DNA of 64,000 nt from Chloroflexota bacterium (GTDB lineage Bacteria > Chloroflexota > UBA11872), in assembly GCA_022826485.1 (NCBI GenBank), contig JAJDUU010000021.1:129558-193557 (forward strand), written 5' to 3'. The notes beneath the pieces were generated by a model. The model was not told where the DNA came from. It ran no database searches and was given only the letters and a program-made list of their open reading frames with translations. Made by a program: the position numbers and the translations under genes. Shown here in pieces: positions 1 to 8,817 of this stretch; within the stretch, counting starts at the first letter, position 1; every line of letters begins with the position of its first letter.

Positions 1-1
1 C

Positions 2-733
2 GAGGCGCGCTTCCTCGGCGCCGAGGTCAGGCTGGAGAGCAATGCGAGCGAGATGCACGCGCGCGCCGAAGTCTCGACCTCAAGCGCGGAGGGAGACGCC
101 GCCAACAACCGCGCCACGGCGACCCTGACGTTCCACGTGGATCTGGCCGTCTTCAAGGACGGTCCCAACGCCGTGCCGATCGGTCGCGACGCGGCGTACG
201 GCATGGAGTTCCACAACTCCGGCAACACCGACGCCCGCAACGTGCGCCTCGAAGAGCGCCTGCCGGACGGCATGCAGTTCGTGCGCGCCGACGGCGGCGG
301 CAGGTTCGACGCCGATCGCGGCACCATCGTGTGGGAGTTCCCACGACTTGGCCCCGGCCATGCCGAGCACGTGAGCTACGTGGCGCGCGTGGAAGCGAGC
401 GCGGGCCGTCTGCAAACCGATACGACGATCACGTCGGACGATCCCGACCGCGCCAACGTGGACAACACGCGAACCACGTTTCTCACCGTGCTGCCCGAGG
501 ACGTGGCCGACCGTGAAATCTGGAATCCCGGCGACACCGCAGGCGAAAGCGTCGATCGGCTGGGCCAGCTGGCCCAGTGGGCCGTCGACGCCGGAGTCAC
601 CATCGGCATCATCGGCGTCCCCGTCCTGGCAGTGCTGTCGATTCCCGTCCTGGGCGTGCGCGCGATCCGTCGGCGACGGCGCGCACGCGGCGCCGGATCC
701 GGCGTGGAGGAGGTCCCCGCCGACCAGGCGTGA
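2..733 (+). CDS. DUF11-domain surface protein, 3' part (5' end outside window)
   Basis: The frame is open from the first base, so the gene begins upstream; the ATG at 53 is internal. The visible part holds one DUF11-like immunoglobulin-fold repeat: a first strand region (VDLAVFKDGP), then NSGNTDARNVRLEERLPDGM and a Gly/Asp-rich turn. It is followed by a linker, one hydrophobic segment (about residues 185-210 of the visible part) and an Arg-rich tail (RRRRRARG). This architecture fits a wall- or membrane-anchored adhesin or stalk protein with the repeats outside and the Arg-rich stop-transfer tail inside. DUF11 proteins are usually large with several repeats, so much of the protein probably lies upstream. 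The gene converges with the ABC permease gene ending at 744. Confidence 0.75.
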   Translation, partial: EARFLGAEVRLESNASEMHARAEVSTSSAEGDAANNRATATLTFHVDLAVFKDGPNAVPIGRDAAYGMEFHNSGNTDARNVRLEERLPDGMQFVRADGGGRFDADRGTIVWEFPRLGPGHAEHVSYVARVEASAGRLQTDTTITSDDPDRANVDNTRTTFLTVLPEDVADREIWNPGDTAGESVDRLGQLAQWAVDAGVTIGIIGVPVLAVLSIPVLGVRAIRRRRRARGAGSGVEEVPADQA

Positions 734-743
734 CGCCGGAGAG

Positions 744-1535
744 CTAGCTCGAGGCGCTAGTGTAGCGGCTGAGGCCGAAGTGCCAGAATCGCGTGGCCGC
801 CAGCAGCGTGACGACGGCGATGACGGGCGCGACCCACACCAACCACGACGGGTCGCGCCCCGTCACGGCCTGGGCCGGCACCGTGGTGACGAACGCCACG
901 GGGAACACGAACGTCAAGAGCTGGCGCAGCCAGAACGGGTAGACCTCGATGGGGTAGCGCCCGGTTTGGAAGAACAGGTTGAAGATCATCGTGACGTTGG
1001 CCACGCGCACGAACCAAAACACCAGCGTGGTCAACGCCAACCAGATGGCGTAGACGATGGCCACGCCACAGGCCAGCAACGCCACGAATAGCAGGACGCC
1101 CCAGCCGGACGCGCGCACGTCGAGTCCAGCCAGCGCCACGCCGAGGACGATGGCGCCGAGCACGATGTCGGAGACGTGCCAGACCGCAAAGCGACGCGCG
1201 CTGGCCAGAAACAGCGCGGGCACGGGTTTCATGAGCACGTAGTCGAACGTGCCCTCGCGCACTTCCTCCACGACCCGGTTGAGGCTCGGCGACATGAACA
1301 TCGCCACGAAGCCGTTGACGAAAACGAATATCCCCAAGAGCGACAACGTCTGTCCCAAGGTCCAGCCGCCCAGCGTCTCGGTGTGGGTGAAGATCACGAC
1401 CACGCCGCCGATGGCGGTTCCCAGATTGAGCACGCTGCGGATCACGTTGCCGAACAGGTCGCCCCGGTAGGCAAACTCCTCCTGCAGCGCCGAGCGAAAG
1501 TACGCACCCGCGATGCGAGCCAGACGCCCGATCAC
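744..1535 (-). CDS. ABC-2 type permease (DUF990-like), exporter subunit
   Basis: A 263-residue integral membrane protein with about six hydrophobic spans. The segment VVEEVREGTFDYVLMKPVPALF is typical of ABC2_membrane_6 (DUF990) permeases, which form the membrane channel of ABC-2 exporters. I chose the GTG at 1535 because it overlaps the stop of the upstream permease as GTGA; the longer frame up to 1844 lies wholly inside that gene. It is third in an operon of ATPase, permease and permease. The two permeases probably form a heterodimer driven by the ATPase. The substrate cannot be read from sequence; related systems export drugs or lipophilic compounds. Confidence 0.85.
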   Translation of the reverse strand: MIGRLARIAGAYFRSALQEEFAYRGDLFGNVIRSVLNLGTAIGGVVVIFTHTETLGGWTLGQTLSLLGIFVFVNGFVAMFMSPSLNRVVEEVREGTFDYVLMKPVPALFLASARRFAVWHVSDIVLGAIVLGVALAGLDVRASGWGVLLFVALLACGVAIVYAIWLALTTLVFWFVRVANVTMIFNLFFQTGRYPIEVYPFWLRQLLTFVFPVAFVTTVPAQAVTGRDPSWLVWVAPVIAVVTLLAATRFWHFGLSRYTSASS

Positions 1536-2335
1536 GCGCCCACCGCCCCATAGCGCTTCACGCCAGATCGCCAGAGCAGAACAAAGGCCGCCGCGGCAGC
1601 GACCGTCCATCCGGCCTGGATCGCCAGGCCCCCTACGAGCTCCGCACCCTGGACCCGCCCCAGCGCCACCTCGATGGGAAAGCCGACCGTGTAGCGCATG
1701 GGCAGCACCACGGCGGCCTGCTGCAGGAAGCCGGGAAGCACGGCGACGGGCGCGACCTGCCCGCCGAGTAGGAGGGTCAGGCTCATCCAGATATCCCAGA
1801 ACGACATCGAGCGCGTGGTCCAGAAGGCGAACATGGCGAAGCACGAGCCGATGAGGAACGAGATCAGGGCCGCCATGACCATGGACGGCACGAAGAGCGC
1901 GATGCCCAACCAGTCCGGGTCGACGGCAGGGCGGAGAATCAGCGCCAGCCCGACCCAGATGGGTATGAGAAACATCAGGTTCACGGCCTTGTAGGCAATG
2001 TTGAGCGCCCCCGCGCGCCAGAACGGATGCAGCGGGCGGAGCAGGTGCGGCGAGAGCCGGCCGGACTGGATGCTCGGCGCCATGGTGTAGACCTCGATCG
2101 CCAGCGTGAGGTGCGACACGGCCATGAAGACGAGGTAGTAGAGGATGAAGTCGTCGCGCGTGTAGCCGGCAATGTCCCCGCCGCCGACAACGGTGGACCA
2201 GATGACCAGGTAGATGATGGGGTTCACCACCTGCCAGAGGCCGTAGAGGAACATCTCGATGCGGTACTGGAACAAGTCCGCCAACTCGGCTCGGAGCAGA
2301 GACGAAAAGCCCGCGAGCGTGCGGGAGCGGATCAC
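1532..2335 (-). CDS. ABC-2 type permease (DUF990-like), exporter subunit
   Basis: A 267-residue polytopic protein with about six hydrophobic spans, beginning with a short cytoplasmic stretch (LLRAELADLFQYRIEMFLYG) that is characteristic of DUF990 permeases. It starts with GTG at 2335, overlapping the stop of the ATPase gene (GTGA), and its own stop overlaps the next permease start in the same way, so the three genes are translationally coupled. It is expected to pair with the 744-1535 permease in the cytoplasmic membrane. Nothing in the sequence indicates substrate. Confidence 0.86.
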   Translation of the reverse strand: MIRSRTLAGFSSLLRAELADLFQYRIEMFLYGLWQVVNPIIYLVIWSTVVGGGDIAGYTRDDFILYYLVFMAVSHLTLAIEVYTMAPSIQSGRLSPHLLRPLHPFWRAGALNIAYKAVNLMFLIPIWVGLALILRPAVDPDWLGIALFVPSMVMAALISFLIGSCFAMFAFWTTRSMSFWDIWMSLTLLLGGQVAPVAVLPGFLQQAAVVLPMRYTVGFPIEVALGRVQGAELVGGLAIQAGWTVAAAAAFVLLWRSGVKRYGAVGA

Positions 2336-3315
2336 GATTCCCGCCGGTGAAAGACCTGGTCGATGACGTATTCCAGCGGTGGGTCCTCGACGCTCAGGTC
2401 GGCCACCGGCAGCTCGGCCAGCATGCGGGCCGTCACGGCGGCCGCCTGCGCCTTGTCGGTGCGCACGCTGACCTGCACCTCGTCGGCCGACACGACCTCA
2501 CCGTAGGCCGCGACATCCGCACGATCGACGGGACGCTCGAGATGCAGCGTGATGGTCTTGTGCGGGGCGTAGCGGTCGATGAGGCCGGTGAGCAGGCCGT
2601 CGTAGAGCAGCTTCCCGTGGTCGATCACGACCACGCGCTCGGCCAGCGCCTTCACGTCGGCCATGTAGTGGCTGGTGAGCAGAATCGTGGCCCCGGTGGT
2701 GGCGTTGTAGCGCGTGACGAAGTCTCGGATGCGCTGCTGCATCGTCACGTCGAGTCCGATGGTGGGCTCGTCGAGGAACAGCACGCGGGGGCGGTGCAAG
2801 AGGCCGGCCGCCAGCTCGGCCTTCATGCGCTCCCCGAGGGAGAGCTGGCGCACGGGCTTGGTGAGGATCTCGTCGAGCTCGAGCAGCCCAACCAGCAGAT
2901 CGACCGCCTCGCGGTAGGCGGCGTCCTCCAAGCCGAACACGGCCTTGTTGACCAGGAAGGTGTCTAGCGCCGGCAGGTCCCAGTAGAGCTGCTGGCGCTG
3001 GCCCATGATGAGCGTGATCTGCGACAGAAACTCACGCCGGCGTTCCCACGGGGTGAAGCCGAGCACCGTCGCTTCGCCGGAGGTCGGATGCAGCAGCCCG
3101 CTCAGCAGCTTGAGCGCCGTGGTCTTGCCGGCGCCGTTGGGTCCCAGGAATCCGACGATCTCGCCGGGTTGCACGTCGAAGGTGATGTCGTCGACGGCGC
3201 GAACGGACCGGTGGCGGCGCCGCACGACGCTGCGCAACGACGCGCGCAGGCCGCCCTCACGGTCGGCGACCTGGTAGTGCTTGACCAGGCTGCGCACGCG
3301 AATGTCGGCGGACAT
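2332..3315 (-). CDS. ABC transporter ATP-binding protein (ABC-2 exporter)
   Basis: A 327-residue ABC ATPase, first gene of the exporter operon. It shows Walker A (GPNGAGKT, near residue 58), the signature LSLGE and Walker B RVLFLDEPTIGLD followed by the H-loop region TSHYMADV. A C-terminal extension of roughly 90 residues after the nucleotide-binding fold is common in exporters of the NatA/drug type. The ATG at 3315 has a purine-rich AGGGA five bases upstream. It powers the two DUF990-like permeases encoded directly downstream. Confidence 0.92.
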   Translation of the reverse strand: MSADIRVRSLVKHYQVADREGGLRASLRSVVRRRHRSVRAVDDITFDVQPGEIVGFLGPNGAGKTTALKLLSGLLHPTSGEATVLGFTPWERRREFLSQITLIMGQRQQLYWDLPALDTFLVNKAVFGLEDAAYREAVDLLVGLLELDEILTKPVRQLSLGERMKAELAAGLLHRPRVLFLDEPTIGLDVTMQQRIRDFVTRYNATTGATILLTSHYMADVKALAERVVVIDHGKLLYDGLLTGLIDRYAPHKTITLHLERPVDRADVAAYGEVVSADEVQVSVRTDKAQAAAVTARMLAELPVADLSVEDPPLEYVIDQVFHRRES

Positions 3316-3390
3316 GCAAATCCCTGAAGCGGACGACTCCCGAGACTAGCGCCTCGCGTCCCGTCCGCGGTCTTTCAGCTCACCACGGCG

Positions 3391-4245
3391 CTAGCGCGCG
3401 GGCACCCACTTGTGCAGGTAGCTGTCGGCGCCGACTTCGGCCACGTATACCGCGCCCTGATCGTCGACCCAGATGCCGTGCGGTCCGCCGATCCGATCCG
3501 GCGGTTGGCGTTCCTGGGCCCAGCGGGTAATCACGTTGCCGTCGAAATCGAAGATCGTGATGCCCCGATTGAGCTCGCTGACGAAAATGGCGCCACGGTC
3601 CTCGTCGATGTAGAAGTCGCTCGGCAGCGGGATATCGCCCCATTCGGTGATATAGACCCCATCGCGATCGAAGACCTGGATACGGTCATTTTCGCGGTCG
3701 GCCACCAGCACCCGACCGTCCTTCAGCACCCAGATGCCGTGCGGCAGCGCGAACTGACCGGGGCCGCTGCCGGGCTCGCCCCAGGTGAGCTCGTGCCGGC
3801 CGGCGGCGTCGAACCGGTGGCACTTGGTGTCCCCGTAGCCATCGGACACATAGATGGCGCCATCGTCCGTGACGAAGGTGTTGGTGGGCTGATTGAAGAG
3901 CCCGGCGGACTCGCTGGTGACATAGGGATAGCCCAGTCGCCCCTTTGGAGCGCCGTCGGTACCGTAGATCCACACCACATGCGCGAGCTGGTCGGTCAGC
4001 CAGAGCCGCTCGTGACGGTCCATGAAGACACCGTGGGCGTAGCAGATCTCCGCGTCGCCCCAGTGGCCGATGACCTCGCCTTCACGACCGAGCACTGTCA
4101 TGGGACGCGTGCCGCGATTGAAGCAATAGACGCGGCCCAGGCGGTCCGTGGCGATGCTGCCGATCCAGCCCAGGCTCCAGTCTGGCGGGAGCTTGAGCCA
4201 GCCATCCACGTACTCGTAGGTGAAACTTCCCGATCCAACCCGCAT
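3391..4245 (-). CDS. NHL-repeat beta-propeller protein
   Basis: A 284-residue protein made almost entirely of NHL-type repeats: HGVFMDRHERLWLTD, PTNTFVTDDGAIYVSDGYGD, PHGIWVLKDGRVLVADREND and PHGIWVDDQGAVYVAE. The pattern predicts a six-bladed propeller. Related proteins are often annotated as peptidyl-alpha-hydroxyglycine alpha-amidating lyase-like, but the catalytic residues of that enzyme cannot be confirmed here. No signal peptide is visible, so it is probably cytoplasmic. The gene stands alone, 75 bases downstream of the ABC ATPase start on the same strand. The reaction is unknown. Confidence 0.8.
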   Translation of the reverse strand: MRVGSGSFTYEYVDGWLKLPPDWSLGWIGSIATDRLGRVYCFNRGTRPMTVLGREGEVIGHWGDAEICYAHGVFMDRHERLWLTDQLAHVVWIYGTDGAPKGRLGYPYVTSESAGLFNQPTNTFVTDDGAIYVSDGYGDTKCHRFDAAGRHELTWGEPGSGPGQFALPHGIWVLKDGRVLVADRENDRIQVFDRDGVYITEWGDIPLPSDFYIDEDRGAIFVSELNRGITIFDFDGNVITRWAQERQPPDRIGGPHGIWVDDQGAVYVAEVGADSYLHKWVPAR

Positions 4246-4411
4246 CGCGCACCCCGCAAGCCATCGCCGCCGTGCGCAGCGTAGCGGGTCGCACCGCAGC
4301 CGACCGACGTCGGGATTGTGCCCTTCGCCACGGTACCGCGCGGCGCCCGGACCTAGGGTTGCACGAGACTGCTGGCCGCCACGTCAGGCGGCTCGGCGAT
4401 GGAGGTGCGCG

Positions 4412-4519
4412 GTGAAGAAGAAGGTGGCACTGCTCGTGCTGGCGATCGCGGCCGCGGCGGCGCTCGTCACGCGTCGGCTGCGTCGCGAATCGGCGACCGA
4501 GGTCTCGGCCTCGGCCTAG
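4412..4519 (+). CDS. 35-residue single-span membrane protein
   Basis: A very small reading frame starting at GTG with a perfect Shine-Dalgarno GGAGG at 4401-4405, six bases before the start. The product is Lys-Lys-Lys, then an Ala/Leu/Val/Ile-rich transmembrane helix, then Arg-rich residues and a short polar tail. It is followed immediately by a strong hairpin (4528-4563), which supports a real short transcript. The layout recalls actinobacterial DLW-39-type small proteins, but the sequence match is only general. Function unknown. Confidence 0.55.
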   Translation: MKKKVALLVLAIAAAAALVTRRLRRESATEVSASA

Positions 4520-4527
4520 CGACACCC

Positions 4528-4563
4528 GCGGACCCGGGCGGTGCGAGCGCCGCCCGGGTCCGC
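4528..4563 (+). terminator. strong hairpin, likely transcription terminator
   Basis: Thirteen perfect base pairs (GCGGACCCGGGCG with its complement at 4551-4563), plus one more pair, enclose an 8-base loop. It sits 8 bases after the stop of the 35-residue gene. There is no downstream T-tract, so intrinsic termination is likely but not certain. Confidence 0.6.
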
Positions 4564-4641
4564 TGCATTCTGGCCTCGGATCGCACGCGGCGAGCCGGAG
4601 GTCTTATCCTTGGCGGATTGATTCGCACGGCGGGCTGAAAC

Positions 4642-5487
4642 ATGTTCGAAACCATTGGGCGCACGTGGGAGCTCATCAAGATGAGCTGGGCGGTCCTGAA
4701 GAAGGACCGGGAGCTGGTGCTGTTTCCCGTCATGTCCACCGTCGCGCTGGTGATATTGGCCGGACTGATGATGGGCGTTGGCTCCGGCCTTGGCACCGTG
4801 GACCGTCTGTCAGGCACCGGCGCCTCCGAGGTCGACATCGTGCTCCTGGCCGTGACCTACTTTCTCCTGGCGTTCGTGGTCATCTATTTCAACTCGGCGC
4901 TCATCGGCGCCGCGATGATTCGCCTGGCTGGGGGCGACCCGACCGTCCGCGACGGCCTGCGCATGGCCAACAAGCGCCTGCCGCAGATCCTGGGCTGGGC
5001 GCTCATTTCGGCCACCGTGGGACTCATCCTGCAGGTGCTCCGCAGCCAGTCGCGCGACAACATGATTGGCCAGATCGTGCTCTCGCTGGTCGGCGGCGTC
5101 TGGGCCTACTTGACCTACTTCGTCGTACCCATCCTGGTCGCCGAAGGTCTGGGACCGATTGCCGCGATCCGAAGCTCCGGCTCGCTGTTCAAGCGCACCT
5201 GGGGCGAGCAGGTCACGTCGAACATCGGTTTTGGCATCGTTGCCTTCATTGCCGCGCTTATCGGCGCGCTGCCCGCCGTTTTGATCGCCACGGTCAGCCT
5301 TCCGGTGGGCATCGCGGTCGGCGTGGTAACCGTTGGACTCGCCCTGGCGATCGTGACGGCGCTGGAGGGGATCTTCAAAGCCGCGCTGTACGGCTACGTG
5401 GCCGACGGCCGCGTACCCGACGACTTCACGCGCGACTCGCTGGGCGGGGCCTACCAAAGCGGCGCCCGTCCGTATCGGCCGTTCTAG
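4642..5487 (+). CDS. DUF6159-like polytopic membrane protein
   Basis: A 281-residue protein. The N-terminus (MFETIGRTWELIKMSWAVLK) and the next hydrophobic segment match the DUF6159 family as I know it. About six membrane spans are visible, around residues 25-50, 65-90, 115-135, 150-170, 190-215 and 220-250. The function of the family is not known. The start is the ATG at 4642 with only a weak purine stretch upstream. It lies alone between the small-protein hairpin and the L,D-transpeptidase gene on the same strand. Confidence 0.75.
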   Translation: MFETIGRTWELIKMSWAVLKKDRELVLFPVMSTVALVILAGLMMGVGSGLGTVDRLSGTGASEVDIVLLAVTYFLLAFVVIYFNSALIGAAMIRLAGGDPTVRDGLRMANKRLPQILGWALISATVGLILQVLRSQSRDNMIGQIVLSLVGGVWAYLTYFVVPILVAEGLGPIAAIRSSGSLFKRTWGEQVTSNIGFGIVAFIAALIGALPAVLIATVSLPVGIAVGVVTVGLALAIVTALEGIFKAALYGYVADGRVPDDFTRDSLGGAYQSGARPYRPF

Positions 5488-5587
5488 CCGAAGCCGGTCC
5501 TTCGCGGTGCTTGTTATCATTTTGCACCGGGGTTTGCCGTGCGCGACCGTAATCGGTCCCGCACGCGGATTGCAGGAGTAGACGGAG

Positions 5588-6637
5588 TTGTCGCAGGGTC
5601 CACGAATTGGGCGACGCCGGCTGCTGGGGCTAGCGGCCGGAAGCGCTGCCGTTGCAGCTAGCAGCTTTGCTACGTCGGCCAGCGCCGAAGAGCCAATCGA
5701 GCCGCATCCCCAGAAGGTCTACGTCCTCGAGACCGGCCACCACATTTCCGGCCGGATTCTCGACTGGTGGCTGCAATACGGCCGCGAGTCGGGGATCGGA
5801 TGGCCAATCACCGAGCCGCTGCCCTACGGCCGCGAGCAGATCCAGTACTTCGAGCGCGGCGCGCTGCGCACCGACGCCTGGACGCGCGATCCGCTCGGGG
5901 TCACCCCACTCAACCTGGGAACCGCGTGGGCGCTGCAGCAGGTCTCCGCGGATCAACCGCACAACTATGGGTGGTGGTTTCCACAGACGAGGCGCGGCGT
6001 CCATCCCGTGTTTTGGGAGCCGTTCCGCGAGAGCGGCGGAGTTTACGCATTTGGCTTCCCGGTCCTCTGGGGCGCCGAAACCACCAGCGGGTTGCGACAG
6101 GCCTTCAGCCGCTCGATCTGGCGCGACACCTCCCAGGGCCTGGTCCAGGATCCCGTGGGCGTCTATGTCGCAGAGTCACGCGACATAAGCACGGCCCCGG
6201 TCAGGCAGTCGGTGATCGCCCCGCCGTACGACCCGGCACACTGGCCCACCCGGCCGACCTATGCGCCGCGGCGGCGAGCGGAAGTCGATCTCACCCGGCA
6301 AGTCACCACCTTCTTTGCGGATGACCAGCCGGTCTACCAGGCGTTGATCTCAACCGGGCTGCCGCCGGACTTCACCCCGCCCGGCGATTTCCAGATCTTT
6401 TGGCGCATCGAGCGCGCGCGACTGACTTCCAACGGCAGCACCGTCAAGACGTACGACGTGCCCAACGTGCTGCACGTCCAATACTTCACCGAGAGCTGGA
6501 TCGGGTTCCACTACGCCTACTGGCATGACGCGTTCGGCAGCGTGTACAGCGCCGGTTGCGTGAACATGCGCCTGCAAGATTCGCAGTGGGCATGGGACTT
6601 CTGTGCGAACGGCACGCCGGTCACCGTGCACCACTAG
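5588..6637 (+). CDS. Tat-exported L,D-transpeptidase (YkuD family)
   Basis: A 349-residue protein starting at TTG (5588), with AGGAG at 5574-5578 nine bases upstream. The N-terminus carries a twin-arginine signal (GRRRLLGLAAGSAAVAAS) and an Ala-rich cleavage region. The C-terminal third is a YkuD domain: the catalytic motif SAGCVNM places Ser321, Gly323 and the nucleophile Cys324, with His308 or His313 upstream. L,D-transpeptidases form 3-3 crosslinks in peptidoglycan or attach proteins to it outside the membrane. The Tat signal is a less usual route for this family. The middle region (residues 60-200, Trp/Gly-rich) may bind wall polymers. Confidence 0.88.
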   Translation: MSQGPRIGRRRLLGLAAGSAAVAASSFATSASAEEPIEPHPQKVYVLETGHHISGRILDWWLQYGRESGIGWPITEPLPYGREQIQYFERGALRTDAWTRDPLGVTPLNLGTAWALQQVSADQPHNYGWWFPQTRRGVHPVFWEPFRESGGVYAFGFPVLWGAETTSGLRQAFSRSIWRDTSQGLVQDPVGVYVAESRDISTAPVRQSVIAPPYDPAHWPTRPTYAPRRRAEVDLTRQVTTFFADDQPVYQALISTGLPPDFTPPGDFQIFWRIERARLTSNGSTVKTYDVPNVLHVQYFTESWIGFHYAYWHDAFGSVYSAGCVNMRLQDSQWAWDFCANGTPVTVHH

Positions 6638-6651
6638 CTCGCAGGCCCCGT

Positions 6652-8517
6652 CTACTCGGCGAGGGCGCCGTTCTCCTCGCGCTGTGGCGTGTAGGGTGGT
6701 CGTCCCGCCGGAATCGGTTCGCGGCGCTCCGCAACGAATGGCGTGGCCTGCGCTGCCTCGGCAACCGCGGCAAGGCCCAGGTATTCGACGGTGTCGGCAT
6801 ATGGGCGCCCGGTCGCCGGGTCCCAGCCATGGTCGCGATAGTAGGCGCGCACCTCGTCACTCACGGTCTCGCGGCTGAGCCGTCGGTCGCGCAGCGGCCC
6901 ATGCCGCAGCGGCTGGTGCAGTCGGTCCGGGAGACGGTCGTCTTCCGGCTGCATTCCTTCGCGCAGATTGAAGAGCCTCGCCATGGTGACGCCGCGCTCG
7001 AACGTCGCGTGCAGCTCCTCCGGCAAGACCTCCCAACCCGTGGCGGCGTTCAGCAGGGTCAGGGTGGTGGCCTCGTCGTACTGCAGGAAGTGGCACAGGC
7101 CCACGGTGTTGCGCAGCCCGGACCGCTTGCCGGCGGCTCCGGTGTGGTCGCCACCAGTTGGAGTGACCGGGTAGTTACGGCGCATCTCCGGCATGGCGCG
7201 GGGATCGTGCATGGCGACCTCGAGCCCCTTGACGTGGACGACCCGCGCCTCGGCCTCCGCCCCCAGCGTGCGCGCCGCCCGCAGCGAGCCTTCGGCCAGG
7301 AGGTCGCCCAGGCCTTCACGGCGGGCGATGCGACCGATCAGGCGCAGCAGGTCGTCGGCGGACCCGAAGCGCAGCGTCTCGCCATCGAGCTGCCGCTCAT
7401 CCAGCAAGCCAAGCTCGACCATCTCCATGGCCCAGGCGATCGTCGCGCCGCAGGAGATGCTGTCCATCCCCAGCGCGTTGAGCATTTCGTGGCCCTTGCA
7501 GACGGCCATGACGTCGATGACGCCGGTGTTAGACCCGATCGCCGCCATCGTTTCGTACTCGGGACCGCCAAACTTCGGATCGACCTTGCGATCGGGGCGG
7601 TCGATCTTGACGCGCTTCTTGCAGCGCACCGAGCAGGCGTAGCAACGATCCATCTCGAGGTCGGTGGACGCTTCGATGGCCAGGGCATCAACCTGATCGC
7701 CGCCCGGCAGTTGGCCGTCGCGGAAGTTGTTGGCCACCAGGTGACCTTCGAGCTGCTTGGACTTGACCATGGCGCCGGTGCCCCAGGTATGCAGTCGATG
7801 GTGCGCACCGCCGGGCGCCAGCGTCTCCTGCGCCACCCAGCGCGCGACGCCGGCAATTGCTCGCGGGTCGGCCGCGGTCACCGGCTGCGTGCCGCGCACG
7901 GCAATGGCCTTGAGGTTCTTGGACCCCATCACGGCGCCCAGGCCGGTGCGACCGGCCACCTCGTTCAGGTCGTGGACGACACAGGCGAACCGCACCAGGT
8001 TCTCCCCGGCCGGACCGATCTGGGCGACGCGTATGTGTTCGTCGCCCAACTCCCCCCTGATCTGCGCTTCCACCGGACCGGTCGTTTCGCCCCACAGGTG
8101 TCGAGCGTCTCGCAACGCGACGACGCCGTCGTCGATCCACAGATAGACAGGATGCGCCGCCCTCCCCTGCACGATGACGGCGTCCCAGCCGGCCCGTTTG
8201 AGCTCGGCGCCCCAATAGCCGCCGGCCTCCGACTCACCGAACAGACCCGTGAGCGGCGACTTGGCGCCCACGCTGTGCCGGCTGCCGCCGGGAACGGAGA
8301 CGCCGGTGATAGGGCCAAGGGCGAATACGAGGCGGTTTTCGGGATCGAAGGCGTCGCTGCCGGGTGGGACTTCCGTGAGCAGCGTGTGGGCGATGACGTT
8401 GCGCCCGCCCATGTGCAGCCGCATGTAGTCCGGCTCGGGCTCCTCGACCGACACGCCGCCGGTGGTGAGGTCGACGCGCAGAAAGCGCCGGTGCACGGAT
8501 CCTTGGGAACGCGACAT
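6652..8517 (-). CDS. aldehyde:ferredoxin oxidoreductase family protein
   Basis: A 621-residue protein of the tungsten/molybdenum pterin AOR family, which oxidises aldehydes to carboxylic acids and passes electrons to ferredoxin. The N-terminal half contains the conserved region MGGRNVIAHTLL and SPLTGLFGESEAGGYWGAELKRAG. The 4Fe-4S ligands appear as Cys292, Cys295 and Cys299 (CYACSVRC), with Cys475 (TVGLCHF) as the expected fourth. Length agrees with the family (about 600-620). It lies two bases downstream of a MoaD-like gene and is probably co-transcribed with the SMP-30-type lactonase. The acetyl-CoA synthetase gene is divergent, so aldehyde-to-acid-to-acyl-CoA flow is plausible but not shown. 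Confidence 0.92.
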   Translation of the reverse strand: MSRSQGSVHRRFLRVDLTTGGVSVEEPEPDYMRLHMGGRNVIAHTLLTEVPPGSDAFDPENRLVFALGPITGVSVPGGSRHSVGAKSPLTGLFGESEAGGYWGAELKRAGWDAVIVQGRAAHPVYLWIDDGVVALRDARHLWGETTGPVEAQIRGELGDEHIRVAQIGPAGENLVRFACVVHDLNEVAGRTGLGAVMGSKNLKAIAVRGTQPVTAADPRAIAGVARWVAQETLAPGGAHHRLHTWGTGAMVKSKQLEGHLVANNFRDGQLPGGDQVDALAIEASTDLEMDRCYACSVRCKKRVKIDRPDRKVDPKFGGPEYETMAAIGSNTGVIDVMAVCKGHEMLNALGMDSISCGATIAWAMEMVELGLLDERQLDGETLRFGSADDLLRLIGRIARREGLGDLLAEGSLRAARTLGAEAEARVVHVKGLEVAMHDPRAMPEMRRNYPVTPTGGDHTGAAGKRSGLRNTVGLCHFLQYDEATTLTLLNAATGWEVLPEELHATFERGVTMARLFNLREGMQPEDDRLPDRLHQPLRHGPLRDRRLSRETVSDEVRAYYRDHGWDPATGRPYADTVEYLGLAAVAEAAQATPFVAERREPIPAGRPPYTPQREENGALAE

Positions 8518-8519
8518 GT

Positions 8520-8777
8520 CTACGCGCCACCGGTCATCGGCACGAGGATGTCGACCAGGTCGCCGGACGCCAGCCTGGCGTTGCGCTCCGCGAGCTCGCC
8601 GTTCAGGCCAAGGGTGAGACGCGGCTCGGCATCGACGCCATAGCGCTCGAGCAGAACCTGGATCGTGGCTCCCGCCGGCACGTCAACCTCCCGCACCGCG
8701 CCGGTACCCGGAAAGTAGCGAGTTAGGTCCGCGTAGGGTCGCACACGCACGCGCAGCGGAAGCGTCATCGCGCCCAC
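8520..8777 (-). CDS. MoaD/ThiS-family ubiquitin-like protein
   Basis: An 85-residue beta-grasp protein: basic N-terminal strand (LRVRVRPYADLTRYF), the conserved VDVPAGATIQVLLERYGV, LGLNGELAERN and a C-terminal SGDLVDILVPMTGGA. Such small proteins carry sulfur for pterin cofactor synthesis and are often encoded beside AOR genes. Unusually, it ends Gly-Gly-Ala instead of the Gly-Gly needed for adenylation by MoeB/ThiF-type enzymes. I used the GTG at 8777, which has GGAG six bases upstream; ATG at 8768 is the alternative. It is encoded directly before the AOR gene. Confidence 0.8.
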   Translation of the reverse strand: MGAMTLPLRVRVRPYADLTRYFPGTGAVREVDVPAGATIQVLLERYGVDAEPRLTLGLNGELAERNARLASGDLVDILVPMTGGA

Positions 8778-8817
8778 CAGCCTCTCCGACCCGACGCCGA
8801 CGCCAACGGACCTGGCG

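Noticed and set aside
6556-8643. 695-residue frame antisense to the AOR gene
   Set aside because: The AOR reading carries the complete family signature; the opposite frame is Arg/His/Gly-rich shadow sequence.
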